Position numbers and translations under genes: made by a program
Source: Aminipila sp032051575
Lineage (GTDB): Bacteria > Bacillota > Clostridia > Peptostreptococcales > Anaerovoracaceae
NCBI RefSeq assembly: GCF_032051575.1
Contig: NZ_DAMBYD010000015.1
Location: 1-64,000 of the forward strand
Reading direction: 5' to 3'
Length of the DNA stretch: 64,000 bases
In this document: positions 45,345 through 53,792 of the stretch, piece by piece
Layout of the letters: every line of letters starts with the position of its first letter
Position numbering within the stretch: the stretch's first letter is position 1
Notes under the pieces: generated by a model
Told to the model about the DNA's origin: nothing
What the model saw: only the letters and a program-made list of their open reading frames with translations
Databases searched by the model: none

Positions 45345-46811
45345 TCAAACCTTTCTTTTGCTTGCATCAATTGCTTCTCCCAACAATTCTATGCCCCTTT
45401 TTATTTCATCATCACTGACATTAGAGAAGCAAAGGCGCAAATGCCCCGTACCTTTGTACTTATCAAGATAAAATACAAATCCTGGCATTACCAGTACTCC
45501 CCTTTTTTCTGCTTCCTCATATACCCCCTTCTCACTGATGTCATTGCTAAGTGAACACCATATTAACACCCCACCTCGCGGTTTATCATATGTGATTCCT
45601 TTGTCTGATATGGCGTCAAGACAACAACACATTAAGTCTCTTTTCCTTTTATAATGGTTGGCGAGCTCAAGCGTATGCTCTTTCAGCAGCCCACGTTCTA
45701 TATATTCATTCAGCAAAAAATCACCAATATTATCAATAAATATTTCATCTAAAGACACAAGAACACCTAGCATTTTCACAAGATCCGTAGGCCCTATTAC
45801 GTATCCAGTTTTAATCCCATAAGGAAATAACATGGTAAAAGAGTCAATATACACCACGGATTTGTATCTGTCTAATGAGTATAAACTTGGAATACGTTCT
45901 TCTGTGTATCGGAAATCACGCTGTGAATCTTCCTCGATAATTGGAACCCCGTTTTTATGTGTCAGTTCAAGAAGTTTTATCCGTTTTTCTAAAGACATTA
46001 CTATGCCGCTTGGATTATGAAATGTCGGCATAGTGTAAACAAATTTTGGCTTATGCCGAACAATCATATTCTCCAAATACCCCATGTCCATTCCATCGTT
46101 CTCCATTGGTACAGTGATAACCTCTATGCCTTTGTTCCGAACAATAGAAACAGCATCTGGCATGACAGGTTCTTCCACAATGATACAATCTCCTTGTCTC
46201 ATATATAAGGTAGTAATGAGATTAAATGCCTTGGTTGTTTCAGAAATCAACTGTATATTTTGTGGTTTTACATATACATTCTCGTCTACCAGCATGTTGC
46301 ATATGTTTTGCTTGGTACGCTCTGTTTCATTGAGTTTTGCTAATAAAATGTTTCCATCTGAAGCTTTCTCCAGCAGTTTTTTGATGATATCCTCCATACC
46401 TTTAACCGGTGAGCATTCTTTGCTCATATTGATTCCTGCAAATGAAATATATTTGTCACTGAATGTATCGGCAAATATATCCATAAACTTTTTAGTATGA
46501 CGATCATAATCGTACAATATCATCTTCTCTAAAGGGAAAAACCTGTTAGTAAAGTTATCGTCTTCAGCGGGTATATCAATGAAATAACCCTTAGGCGCAC
46601 TTCGTGATACAGTCATAAATCCCTCAGATACTAAAACACTGTAAGCCTTAATAACTGTATTTCTATGAACGTCAAGCTCCGTTGCCAATCTTCTTTCAGA
46701 AGGCATTTTATAACCATGTATTAGTTCTTGATGTTCAATCATATTTTTTATGGCCCTAACGATCTGCATGTAATAGGGCATTTCGCAGTTTCTATCAATT
46801 TTAATATTCAT
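45345..46811 (-). CDS. MocR/GntR-like regulator with aminotransferase-like domain lacking the PLP lysine
   Basis: This 488-residue protein has a GntR winged helix (residues 5-75: PYYMQIVRAIKNMIEHQELI and SERRLATELDVHRNTVIKAY) joined to a fold-type I aminotransferase-like domain (about 110-485). FHNPSGIV, EEDSQRDFRYTE and the C-terminal GTGHLRLCFSN arginine are present. In the segment where the family has S-x-S/T-K, the sequence is SFTMLFPYGIKTGY, so the lysine is replaced by methionine (codon at 45831-45833). A later lysine sits where arginine is usual. It lies in one operon with the MFS and M20 genes. No Shine-Dalgarno is seen before the ATG. Confidence 0.88.
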   Translation of the reverse strand: MNIKIDRNCEMPYYMQIVRAIKNMIEHQELIHGYKMPSERRLATELDVHRNTVIKAYSVLVSEGFMTVSRSAPKGYFIDIPAEDDNFTNRFFPLEKMILYDYDRHTKKFMDIFADTFSDKYISFAGINMSKECSPVKGMEDIIKKLLEKASDGNILLAKLNETERTKQNICNMLVDENVYVKPQNIQLISETTKAFNLITTLYMRQGDCIIVEEPVMPDAVSIVRNKGIEVITVPMENDGMDMGYLENMIVRHKPKFVYTMPTFHNPSGIVMSLEKRIKLLELTHKNGVPIIEEDSQRDFRYTEERIPSLYSLDRYKSVVYIDSFTMLFPYGIKTGYVIGPTDLVKMLGVLVSLDEIFIDNIGDFLLNEYIERGLLKEHTLELANHYKRKRDLMCCCLDAISDKGITYDKPRGGVLIWCSLSNDISEKGVYEEAEKRGVLVMPGFVFYLDKYKGTGHLRLCFSNVSDDEIKRGIELLGEAIDASKRKV

Positions 46812-46858
46812 AACATAAATTATAATATTAGAAAGTCAGTAATTATTCAATCATATTT

Positions 46859-48151
46859 TTATGCATTGATTGCAGTTTCATCAGCTGCAGCCAATTCTCT
46901 GTTCTTTTTGATTTTTTTTACATATCTGTCCCATATAGTCAACATTACAATGCCTATGACCATAATAATTGTAATACCAATAAACATATAACGATACGCA
47001 CTATCTCCAAATGTATCCAGGAGTTTACCTGAAGCAAACGGTACGATTACCTCTGGAAGGTATCCCAATGTACATACCAATCCAATGGCAGTTCCAGCCA
47101 CTCTTATAGGAATTCCACCCTCTTCCATCATAGAAAATACCAAACTATATCCACCGTACATACCTGCATAAATAAGGATACATAAAACAATAAACAGAGT
47201 AGAACTCATATTACCCATAACGACCATCAGCAAGGTTCCGATTGCCATCATAGAAAATGTTACATACATAACCTTTGATCTTCCAATTTTGTCTCCAAAT
47301 ATTCCTCCGCCGAAGGAAGCTACTGGTCTCACATACTGCGCAGCAATGGTTATGAAAGCCCCTGCAGTTGCTGCCAGACCAAATCTAGATGTTGCATACG
47401 GAGTAAAGTAATAGAAAGCTATGTTCATTACATATGTACAGCACAATATTGCAGAAAGTATCCATACTGCTGGCATTTTGACTACTTCAATAACTTGTGA
47501 TAGTGAAATTTTATCGCTTTGCTCAATGTTACCTACTTTTTCTGCTGAAGGTTTTGAATCTTTTAGTAGAATAAATACCATAACTCCCAAAACAACGGCT
47601 ATAATCGAATAGTATGTGATTACCCCATTAAGTCCTGCCGCATCATTGCTTACTTTGCTGAAATAGGCAAATATGGCTACTATGCAAGCCCCATCTATGG
47701 CATAAACTATGCCTCTTCCTCCATCCATAAAGCCATATGCTTTACTTTGTTCATCATCGTTTGCAATTTCTCTCAAACTTTTCAGTAGTGATGGCCAGAA
47801 TGCAAATAAAGAAGTAAATCCCCACATGGCATATATTGCGAGTAGCATTATATAGCTCGGATTCATCAGATGAAGAAAACCTCCAATTCCTGTCAGTATC
47901 AGCGAAGCGGACATTAACTTTCTAGGAGATACCATGTCTGCAACAACGCCGCCAAACAGATATGATATCATTCCGAAAATACCGAACATTGATCCAAAGG
48001 CTCCCATCTGAGTATTTGTCAAATGATACGTGCTGAGATAAGAATCATAAAAATATGATCTAAAATAAGGAAGCCCATATATCATTGCACCTGCAATGGT
48101 TATTACTACTAGCACAAATATGTGCTTTCTAAGTTTTGAAGTAGATTCCAT
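46859..48151 (-). CDS. MFS transporter
   Basis: This carrier of about 430 residues has 12 membrane helices. It contains FGGVVADMVSPRKLM after helix 2, FWPSLLKSLREIANDDEQSK near residue 120, and ASFGGGIFGDKIGRSKV in the second half. It resembles the OFA/sugar-phosphate type side of the major facilitators. It is the first gene of an operon with the MocR-like and M20 genes and probably imports the substrate of the amidohydrolase or exports a product. The ATG at 48151 follows GAGAGGTG; the GTG at 48160 is inside it. Confidence 0.85.
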   Translation of the reverse strand: MESTSKLRKHIFVLVVITIAGAMIYGLPYFRSYFYDSYLSTYHLTNTQMGAFGSMFGIFGMISYLFGGVVADMVSPRKLMSASLILTGIGGFLHLMNPSYIMLLAIYAMWGFTSLFAFWPSLLKSLREIANDDEQSKAYGFMDGGRGIVYAIDGACIVAIFAYFSKVSNDAAGLNGVITYYSIIAVVLGVMVFILLKDSKPSAEKVGNIEQSDKISLSQVIEVVKMPAVWILSAILCCTYVMNIAFYYFTPYATSRFGLAATAGAFITIAAQYVRPVASFGGGIFGDKIGRSKVMYVTFSMMAIGTLLMVVMGNMSSTLFIVLCILIYAGMYGGYSLVFSMMEEGGIPIRVAGTAIGLVCTLGYLPEVIVPFASGKLLDTFGDSAYRYMFIGITIIMVIGIVMLTIWDRYVKKIKKNRELAAADETAINA

Positions 48152-48430
48152 TTTATTCACCTCTCATTATTCCATTAATTTAAATATTTTTATTCATTAT
48201 ATTTCATATAATTTTTTATAAAAGTACCAAAAAAAAATAGAATTAATATTTTAAGTAGTCCAAACTCTAGGTTACTAACAATAATCATAGTCCAAATGTG
48301 TGCTTGACATGATTATAAACTCATACTAATACAGCCACCACCATCTTGGAGAATCCAAAAGGGTGGTTAAGCGTTTTCAAGCAGCAAAAATCGTGTTTTA
48401 TTAAAAATTTAATTTTTCGCACTCGGCTTA
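48152..48430. other. Intergenic region with nested hairpin between MFS and NMO genes
   Basis: No gene is present. A nested stem lies at 48344-48375: ACCACC pairs with GGTGGT, enclosing TTGGA/TCCAA around a GAA loop. TTGACA at 48304-48309 lies upstream on the plus strand without a convincing -10. The rest is AT-rich. I do not recognise the hairpin as a known riboswitch or leader. Confidence 0.45.
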
Positions 48431-48458
48431 TTGACGTATTCGAACCATATGATATAAT
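48431..48458 (+). promoter_or_regulatory. Vegetative-type promoter of the nitronate monooxygenase gene
   Basis: TTGACG (48431-48436) and TATAAT (48453-48458) are separated by 16 bp, about 100 nt before the start codon. The leader contains AT-rich dyads but no clear riboswitch. Confidence 0.7.
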
Positions 48459-48558
48459 TATAGTATTTCATAATGTAATATTAATAATTATGTCAAATAG
48501 TTTTTAAAAACAAAATCATCTTCGCTAACTTATAGCAGACTATTGAACGGAGGATCAT

Positions 48559-49704
48559 ATGAAATTAACATCTTTAGTGATAGGCGATTTAACTGCTCGT
48601 ATTCCAATTATACAAGGTGGCATGGGTATCGGGATTTCTCGGGCCAACTTAGCAGCAGCAGTTGCAAATGAAGGAGGTATCGGGATTTCTCGGGCCAACT
48701 TAGCAGCAGCAGTTGCAAATGAAGGAGGTATCGGGATTATTTCCGGCGTACAAATTGGATTTTCAGAACCAGATTTCAAAACGAATACTTTAGAAGCAAA
48801 TGCCAGAGCACTTAAACGAGAAATAAGACTTGCAAGGAAATTAAGTCCTCAAGGGATACTCGGTGTTAATTTTTGGGTGGCCATGAATAACTATGAGCAG
48901 CTTGCAAAAACAGCAGTAGAAGAAGGAATTGATATCATCATATCCGGTGCTGGACTTCCCACCAGGCTTCCGGAAATCGTACAGGGCTCTAAAACCAAAA
49001 TTGCGCCTATGGCTTCTTCTGCCAGAACAGCCTCTGTCATCTGTAAATTGTGGGATAGAAAATATAATCGGATTCCCGATTTTATTGTTGTAGAAGGTCC
49101 TGATGCTGGAGGACATTTGGGTTATAGCATGGAAGAATTAACCTTAGATGTTATGCCCAATCTCCACCAGATTATTAAAGAAGTCCTCGAAGTAATCCAA
49201 CCTTACGAAAAAAAATACGATAAAAAGATTCCTATCGTAGCCGCAGGAGGTATTTTCACCGGGGAAGACATCGCCAAATACCTAAGACTTGGTGCTTCAG
49301 CAGTTCAGATTGCTACAAGATTCATTGCAACAGAGGAATGTGATGCCCATATTAACTTCAAAAATGCCATTCTAAATGCTAAAGACGGAGATATAAAGTT
49401 AATAAAAAGTTCCGTTGGAATGCCGGGAAGAACTTTAAATAATAAATTCATCGAACAGTTAGAATCAACCCCTTTAAACATAAAAAACTGTTCAGGCTGT
49501 ATGAAGGCTTGTCAGGCTCAACAGGATGCTTATTGTATTTCACAAGCTCTGATTAATGCTGTAAACAGAAACATCGACGAAGGACTGGTTTTTTCCGGAT
49601 CAAATGCACACCGAATCCATAAGATTGTTAAAGTAAAAGATTTAATGAGCACCCTTGTCCTGGAAGCAGAAGAAGCTTATTCCATTCCTTTTTATTTAAT
49701 ATAA
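48559..49704 (+). CDS. Nitronate monooxygenase (FMN) with internal 17-residue duplication
   Basis: This 381-residue protein of the 2-nitropropane dioxygenase/FabK-like TIM-barrel family has IPIIQGGMGIGIS at the N-terminus, VEGPDAGGHLGY with the catalytic-type histidine near residue 188, and IVAAGGIFTGEDIAKYLRLG near residue 227. A C-terminal cysteine motif CSGCMKACQAQQ is typical of the clostridial subgroup. Residues GIGISRANLAAAVANEG occur twice in tandem because 51 bp are exactly duplicated. One copy fits the usual family N-terminus, so the protein is 17 residues too long in the FMN-binding region. ATG after GGAGG. Confidence 0.88.
   Translation: MKLTSLVIGDLTARIPIIQGGMGIGISRANLAAAVANEGGIGISRANLAAAVANEGGIGIISGVQIGFSEPDFKTNTLEANARALKREIRLARKLSPQGILGVNFWVAMNNYEQLAKTAVEEGIDIIISGAGLPTRLPEIVQGSKTKIAPMASSARTASVICKLWDRKYNRIPDFIVVEGPDAGGHLGYSMEELTLDVMPNLHQIIKEVLEVIQPYEKKYDKKIPIVAAGGIFTGEDIAKYLRLGASAVQIATRFIATEECDAHINFKNAILNAKDGDIKLIKSSVGMPGRTLNNKFIEQLESTPLNIKNCSGCMKACQAQQDAYCISQALINAVNRNIDEGLVFSGSNAHRIHKIVKVKDLMSTLVLEAEEAYSIPFYLI
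48625..48726 (+). repeat. Perfect 51-bp tandem duplication inside the NMO gene
   Basis: Units 48625-48675 and 48676-48726 are identical, and the first 12 bp of a third unit follow before divergence. The repeat is in frame and adds 17 residues. Identity at all codon positions points to a recent event. Confidence 0.95.
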
Positions 49705-49744
49705 TAAGCACGCCAATAAAGATATGTTCTTTTCTAGTAAATAT

Positions 49745-49775
49745 AAAAAAAAAGCAAGGCCCCCCTTGTTTTTTT
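49745..49775. terminator. Bidirectional terminator between NMO and membrane protein genes
   Basis: A9 followed by GCAAGG, a C4 loop, CCTTG and T7 form a short hairpin with flanks suited to both strands. Confidence 0.75.
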
Positions 49776-49795
49776 ATGCATTATTTGCACAGTTC

Positions 49796-50422
49796 TTATA
49801 TATTTAATAATCCTCCGTATATTAAATCCATCCACCCTGCTCTTATCAATAATAGGGTAATCCCTGCTGCAATTAGAAGAACAGGCAGACATCGCTTCGC
49901 CTTTTTGGGAACATAGATTAACAAACACACTATCATACATATATAGAATGTGAACAGTAATATATTCTCCCCTCCTGTTATATACCATTCCGTACACAAT
50001 GCTACGATTGGTAAAGCTGCCAGGATATTTGCAATACTTTTATTTTCCTTTGCATACCATATGACTGCGGCGCAGATAGGCGAAAATATCGATATAATGC
50101 TCCATAAAATTATTTGTGATTTAGGAAAGAACCCAAGAAATAAAATTGTATATGAATAATATGTTAAGAGCATTGAGATAAAAAAGCTAAATACTCTTAT
50201 TGCTGCATATACAGGAGTATTGGAAAAAACAGATAATAGTGTTGCTATAAAAATCCATACACCAAATCGTCCAAATATGTCATCCAATATGGGCAGAGTC
50301 CCTGTTATTTGAGGTACGTCCACAAGCTTGGCAACTAGTCCTAAAATTATACCAATTGTTACAGTAAAAAGAATTGAACGGTATTGCATAGTTGGTTTAA
50401 TTTTTCCGAATTTACATTGCAA
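49796..50422 (-). CDS. DUF6518-like integral membrane protein
   Basis: The 208-residue product has six or seven hydrophobic helices (SILFTVTIGIILGLVAKLVD first, CLPVLLIAAGITLLLIRAG near the end) and a GWMDLIYGG tail. It resembles a family of small polytopic proteins listed as DUF6518, though I hold that name loosely. No enzyme motif is seen. The ATG has AAGGGGG 11 nt upstream. It is monocistronic. Confidence 0.7.
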   Translation of the reverse strand: MQCKFGKIKPTMQYRSILFTVTIGIILGLVAKLVDVPQITGTLPILDDIFGRFGVWIFIATLLSVFSNTPVYAAIRVFSFFISMLLTYYSYTILFLGFFPKSQIILWSIISIFSPICAAVIWYAKENKSIANILAALPIVALCTEWYITGGENILLFTFYICMIVCLLIYVPKKAKRCLPVLLIAAGITLLLIRAGWMDLIYGGLLNI

Positions 50423-50607
50423 ACAGTTCCCCCCCTTAAATTTCCATTTGATTACATGCTCAATAAATAATATGACCTCAGTATATCATAAAAAATACTA
50501 ACCAAGAATACAAAAATCCAAATTGAGGCTTATGCCCAGACACATAGATTTTCTTGGAGTGAGACAACTTTAACATCTAACTATAGTAAAAACGCTACCA
50601 TATCTAA

Positions 50608-50643
50608 AAGTGCGCCAGCCTTATTAATAAGACTGGCGCACTT
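50608..50643 (-). terminator. Palindromic hairpin at the end of the SLH remnant
   Basis: This 36-nt near-perfect palindrome (18 bp, one mismatch) includes the stop codon of the SLH fragment and is followed on the minus strand by TTTT. Confidence 0.65.
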
Positions 50644-50802
50644 GCCCATAGTTCACCTGTGAATTTGTAGTGTTACTTAAAGAAGAATCCATAAAGCTTG
50701 CAAATCGGTAAAGCATTGAAGCCATTTCTTCACGGCTAATTTCCCTGTCTGGTTTAAAGTTTCCATTTCCAACGACAAAATACCGAGTTTTATATTTTCA
50801 TT
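50617..50802 (-). pseudogene. Remnant of an SLH-domain surface protein gene
   Basis: On the minus strand an open stretch encodes VVGNGNFKPDREISREEMAS followed by MLYRFASFMD and about 20 more residues to TAA. GNGNFKPDREISREEMASMLYRF is the core of an S-layer homology motif. There is no start codon or ribosome-binding site and a stop lies about 6 codons before, so only the 3' end of a former gene is left. The terminator of the old gene survives. The other 50423-50605 sequence shows nothing. Confidence 0.75.
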
Positions 50803-50857
50803 TTTAGAAACTTCTTAACAAAGTATTCTGACCTATAAAAGATACTAAGACCGCACT

Positions 50858-50888
50858 AAAAAATGCTGAGCTATTTTGCCCAGCATTT
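50858..50888 (-). terminator. Terminator after the SHOCT protein gene
   Basis: AAATGCTG (50861-50868) and CAGCATTT (50881-50888) form a stem with a 12-nt loop and a T6 tract on the minus strand. Confidence 0.75.
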
Positions 50889-50898
50889 ACTATTTTTT

Positions 50899-51528
50899 TT
50901 ATAAATTCAATAACTGCTGTTTCTTAGCAGCAAATTCCTCTTCGGATATAATACCTTCATCTAAAAGTTCCTTAAACTTTCTGATTTCATCTGCAATATT
51001 ATTTTTATCTTCAGTGACTGTAGGCGTATTGTTTTGTGAATCAACTTGATCTTTAATTCTTTCAAGTGCAGCAAGAACCTTTTGTGCTGACTCGAAAATA
51101 GTTTTATATATAAAGCTATCACATTTTGTTTTTGTTGTTAAAAAATTAATATAAATAGGAGGGGTTCCCATATCCTTTACAGTAATCTTTATCTTAAGAC
51201 TATTTACAAATTTCTTTGATTTTTTACCACCAACTACACTTCCTACAATTGCACCGGCACCTCCAAAAGTCAATGCTCCAAGAGCAGCCATTCCCAGCCC
51301 TCCTTTTGTCACTGATGCATCATCCTCAATTAATTCATAGCTTAGTAAGTCAGTATAGTTATAGATACATAGTGGTGCCCCTTTTCCTCCAAAAATTTTT
51401 TGTTTCAAAACTGCCCATTTCTTGTTTTGATCGTCAATCTCAAAATAGTTATTTACAGTTATTGTGGGTGTCCAAACCTGAACTTCATTATTTGATGCTT
51501 CCATTAAATCTTCTTTGCTTTTTCCCAT
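50899..51528 (-). CDS. SHOCT domain protein
   Basis: This 209-residue protein ends in a SHOCT domain (IRKFKELLDEGIISEEEFAA followed by KKQQLL). A glycine-rich hydrophobic stretch lies in the middle (GGLGMAALGALTFGGAGAIV). The first part contains NNYFEIDDQNKKWAVLKQKI. SHOCT-containing proteins are thought to bind oligomeric partners or membranes, but no activity is established. AAGGAG precedes the ATG. It stands alone between decayed genes. Confidence 0.8.
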   Translation of the reverse strand: MGKSKEDLMEASNNEVQVWTPTITVNNYFEIDDQNKKWAVLKQKIFGGKGAPLCIYNYTDLLSYELIEDDASVTKGGLGMAALGALTFGGAGAIVGSVVGGKKSKKFVNSLKIKITVKDMGTPPIYINFLTTKTKCDSFIYKTIFESAQKVLAALERIKDQVDSQNNTPTVTEDKNNIADEIRKFKELLDEGIISEEEFAAKKQQLLNL

Positions 51529-51633
51529 GACAGTCTCCTTTTATATACAATTTCGTAAACATATATGTTCTATACTACTCCATAATTTTCCATATTGCAA
51601 CAAAGTAGGGGATTTTTAATTATGAAAATATAA

Positions 51634-52089
51634 ATGCCGCCCTATTTTTGGATCGGCTATGTTATTAATATCTTTCTGATATCTTTAATTAGTCTTATTA
51701 CAAGAGCTCTATCAGTCTTCAGATATTCCTTGCAATTTATCCATAAGAGACAGTCTATCTTCTTTGCTTTCTATACCACCAATTTTATGAGCATTAAGAT
51801 TAAAAGTGCATTAAGCAAAGAAGCTGCTGACGAAGAATCCAATATAACTACAGAAGTGGAGAAATTTGAACTAGAGAAATCAAATATTAGCAAAATAGCA
51901 ACGACAATCGATGCTATTATAAAATCAATTTTAAGAAAAGTTGTTGATAGCAATCGTATCGATTACCGTGATACCGAAAGCTATTGGGGAATTCTATTAG
52001 ATGATAATAACCGAAAATGGATATGCCGTAATCAGGAAGCAGCACAAAAGATGGATGATTATTTCTCAAAACTCATCAGTCAAAAATAA
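51634..52089 (+). pseudogene. Probable fragment of a restriction-endonuclease-like gene
   Basis: A 151-codon open frame has a hydrophobic first part of no recognisable family and a second part IIKSILRKVVDSNRIDYRDT followed by ESYWGILLDDNNRKWICR. That second part matches, from memory, a domain near the C-terminus of type I restriction-like (HsdR_N-type) endonucleases. The usual continuation after ICR is missing and the tail is different. There is no Shine-Dalgarno before either ATG (51634 or 51790). A decayed, rearranged fragment is the best reading; a small functional protein is not excluded. Confidence 0.5.
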
Positions 52090-52123
52090 CTTTTACGACA
52101 ATTTTACGACAAATGACATTTCT

Positions 52124-52153
52124 AAAAAAATAACCGTTGAAATTTCAACGGTT
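52124..52153 (-). terminator. Terminator of ssrA
   Basis: The 22-nt perfect palindrome AACCGTTGAAA/TTTCAACGGTT (52132-52153) is followed on the minus strand by AT7, just after the tmRNA CCA end. Confidence 0.85.
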
Positions 52154-52156
52154 TTG

Positions 52157-52528
52157 TGGTGGAGATGAGGAGAGTCGAACTCCTGTCCGAAAGCATTTCC
52201 ACATGAATTTCTCCGAGCGCAGCCAATGTTTTATTGTTTCGCTTCTCCGATCGCCCGTTGGCAGGCTATCAGGTCCGCTATCCTATTAGTCCCCTGTGCT
52301 ACTAGGAGCTCACACAGAGTTTTCCCGTATGTCGACGCCGGGTTCCACACCTACGGGTGAATGTGGGCCGACGACGCTACCGCTGTGCGCGGCGCTGAAC
52401 TATGCAGCTAATGCGTAATTGTTATTATTTTTAGCGTTTATATTTAACGTGCCATTTTTAACGCAGACTTGGCAAACTGCGGCTCGCTTATCAGGCTTCT
52501 ACACCCCCGTCGAAACCTTTACATCCCC
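52157..52528 (-). ncRNA. ssrA: Transfer-messenger RNA (tmRNA)
   Basis: This one-piece tmRNA has a 5' end GGGGATG pairing with CATCTCC before ACCA at the 3' end (7-bp acceptor with a G-U pair). The T-arm reads GAGTTCGACTC and is visible near 52170-52185. The tag frame on the minus strand runs from 52435 to 52400 and encodes AKNNNNYALAA before TAG, a typical clostridial degradation tag. It rescues stalled ribosomes together with SmpB, whose gene is 0.75 kb upstream. The 5' end is only 4 nt from the stop of the preceding small gene. Confidence 0.96.
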
Positions 52529-52532
52529 ATAA

Positions 52533-52775
52533 CTAATAGATTTTCTTAACTTTTGTTCTACCCTCAAGGAATACAACTACAGCCTTAATCATTAGCGGGA
52601 TATAGGTTATAACAAATACAAATTCAGCACTTCTCTTTACCGGCTTCTTGGTTTTATTGGAAACGGAGGTTCCAATAATCACACCTAAAGAACATAGGCA
52701 CATCTTCAATAATGCCATATCCTTCCAGTTTGCCTTTTCCATATATCGATCTGCATAGTTTAATAACTTCTTCAT
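52533..52775 (-). CDS. Small membrane protein of the clostridial 'permease of phosphate ABC transporter' type
   Basis: The 80-residue protein begins MKKLLNYADRYMEKANWKDM and has two hydrophobic segments (LLKMCLCSLGVIIGTSV and FVFVITYIPLMIKAVVVF). Very similar small proteins are common in Clostridia, where databases call them permease of phosphate ABC transporter; no evidence supports transport. The ATG at 52775 follows GAGGT at 6 nt, and the longer frame to 52799 lacks a site. Its stop lies 4 nt before the tmRNA 5' end. Confidence 0.75.
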   Translation of the reverse strand: MKKLLNYADRYMEKANWKDMALLKMCLCSLGVIIGTSVSNKTKKPVKRSAEFVFVITYIPLMIKAVVVFLEGRTKVKKIY

Positions 52776-52914
52776 AAATAACCTCATTACTTTCAACATT
52801 AATCATGAAACTTATATTGACTATTATGTGCTAAATTGTATCGTTTTATTAATTATACACAATAATTTTATAAAATCAACATTAAATTTATATTACTTTT
52901 ACTGCTATATTTTA

Positions 52915-53208
52915 CTAAAAAAAGTTTTTTGTTTTATCCTCAATGATTTTAAGAACAGTGTCATATCCGTTTACACACTCCCAATCACCTGCTATATAGT
53001 ATTTGACAACATCATAAATCATTGTTTTATAATTTTCTAAAACTTCCTCTTTCGATGCCCCCTTCTCTTTCATTTGTTTGACGTCAGATTCTGCATACTC
53101 TATTTTTATTTTACATCTTTTCTTTTCCTTGTCATCTGTTACATCAATAATGGAAATATCACAATTAGTAGAAAAAGGAATATCCGGTATTAATTTAATT
53201 TTCCTCAT
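52915..53208 (-). CDS. Hypothetical protein
   Basis: The 97-residue soluble product (MRKIKLIPDIPFSTNCDISI at the start, ENYKTMIYDVVKYYIAGDWE in the C-terminal half) is not one I recognise. It has a strong GGAGGATAGTA-ATG start, and its codons look normal. It lies between the smpB terminator and the small membrane protein gene and may share a transcript with that gene and ssrA. Confidence 0.65.
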   Translation of the reverse strand: MRKIKLIPDIPFSTNCDISIIDVTDDKEKKRCKIKIEYAESDVKQMKEKGASKEEVLENYKTMIYDVVKYYIAGDWECVNGYDTVLKIIEDKTKNFF

Positions 53209-53240
53209 TACTATCCTCCATGTATTAGTTAATTTTAGCT

Positions 53241-53268
53241 AAAAAAGCACTTCAATTGAAGTGCTTTT
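53241..53268 (-). terminator. Terminator of the rluA-lepB-smpB operon
   Basis: AAAAGCACTTCAA/TTGAAGTGCTTTT (53243-53268) is a perfect 26-nt palindrome followed on the minus strand by a T-run, directly after the smpB stop codon. Confidence 0.88.
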
Positions 53269-53272
53269 GCAT

Positions 53273-53740
53273 TTAGTAGTTTTTAGCATCTCTTCTAACA
53301 GCCTGTTGCATTTTTCTGTCAGCATCTTTTTTGGCTATATCCTCACGCTTATCATAATTTTTCTTTCCTCGTGCCACTGCAAGCTCCAATTTCGCCATAC
53401 CCTGCTGATTTATATACACATTGAGAGGCACTAAAGTCAGTCCCTTTAACGTAGTTAATCCTATTAATTTTCGTATTTCCTGTTTGTGCAGCAAAAGTTT
53501 CCTAGGTCTAAGTGGATCTACATTAAAACGGTTTCCTTGTTCATAAGGGCTTATATGCATTCCATAAATAATCAGCTCACCATTTTCAATTTTAGCATAG
53601 CTCTCTTTTATATTTATTTTCCCATTACGAATGGATTTTATTTCAGTCCCAGTAAGCACCATACCAGCTTCATAAACTTCTTCTATAAAATAGTCGTGTT
53701 TTGCCTTTTTATTGCTGGCAATCAACTTTTTTTGTTTCAT
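53273..53740 (-). CDS. smpB: SsrA-binding protein SmpB
   Basis: This 155-residue OB-fold protein escorts tmRNA to stalled ribosomes. It has ASNKKAKHDYFIEEVYEAGM at the N-terminus, LTGTEIKSIRNGKINIKESY, HISPYEQGNRFNVDP and the basic tail KKDADRKMQQAVRRDAKNY. Length is normal. GGGAGAG precedes the ATG. It is the last gene of an operon with signal peptidase and a pseudouridine synthase, and ssrA follows after two small genes. Confidence 0.97.
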   Translation of the reverse strand: MKQKKLIASNKKAKHDYFIEEVYEAGMVLTGTEIKSIRNGKINIKESYAKIENGELIIYGMHISPYEQGNRFNVDPLRPRKLLLHKQEIRKLIGLTTLKGLTLVPLNVYINQQGMAKLELAVARGKKNYDKREDIAKKDADRKMQQAVRRDAKNY

Positions 53741-53792
53741 TTCTATGCTCTCCCTTCGAAGGGCTCAATGGCCTTATTATCCCCATACTTTT

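Noticed and set aside
52180..52530. Open frames over the ssrA region
   Set aside because: The acceptor pairing, CCA end and tag frame identify it as tmRNA; no protein gene is needed.
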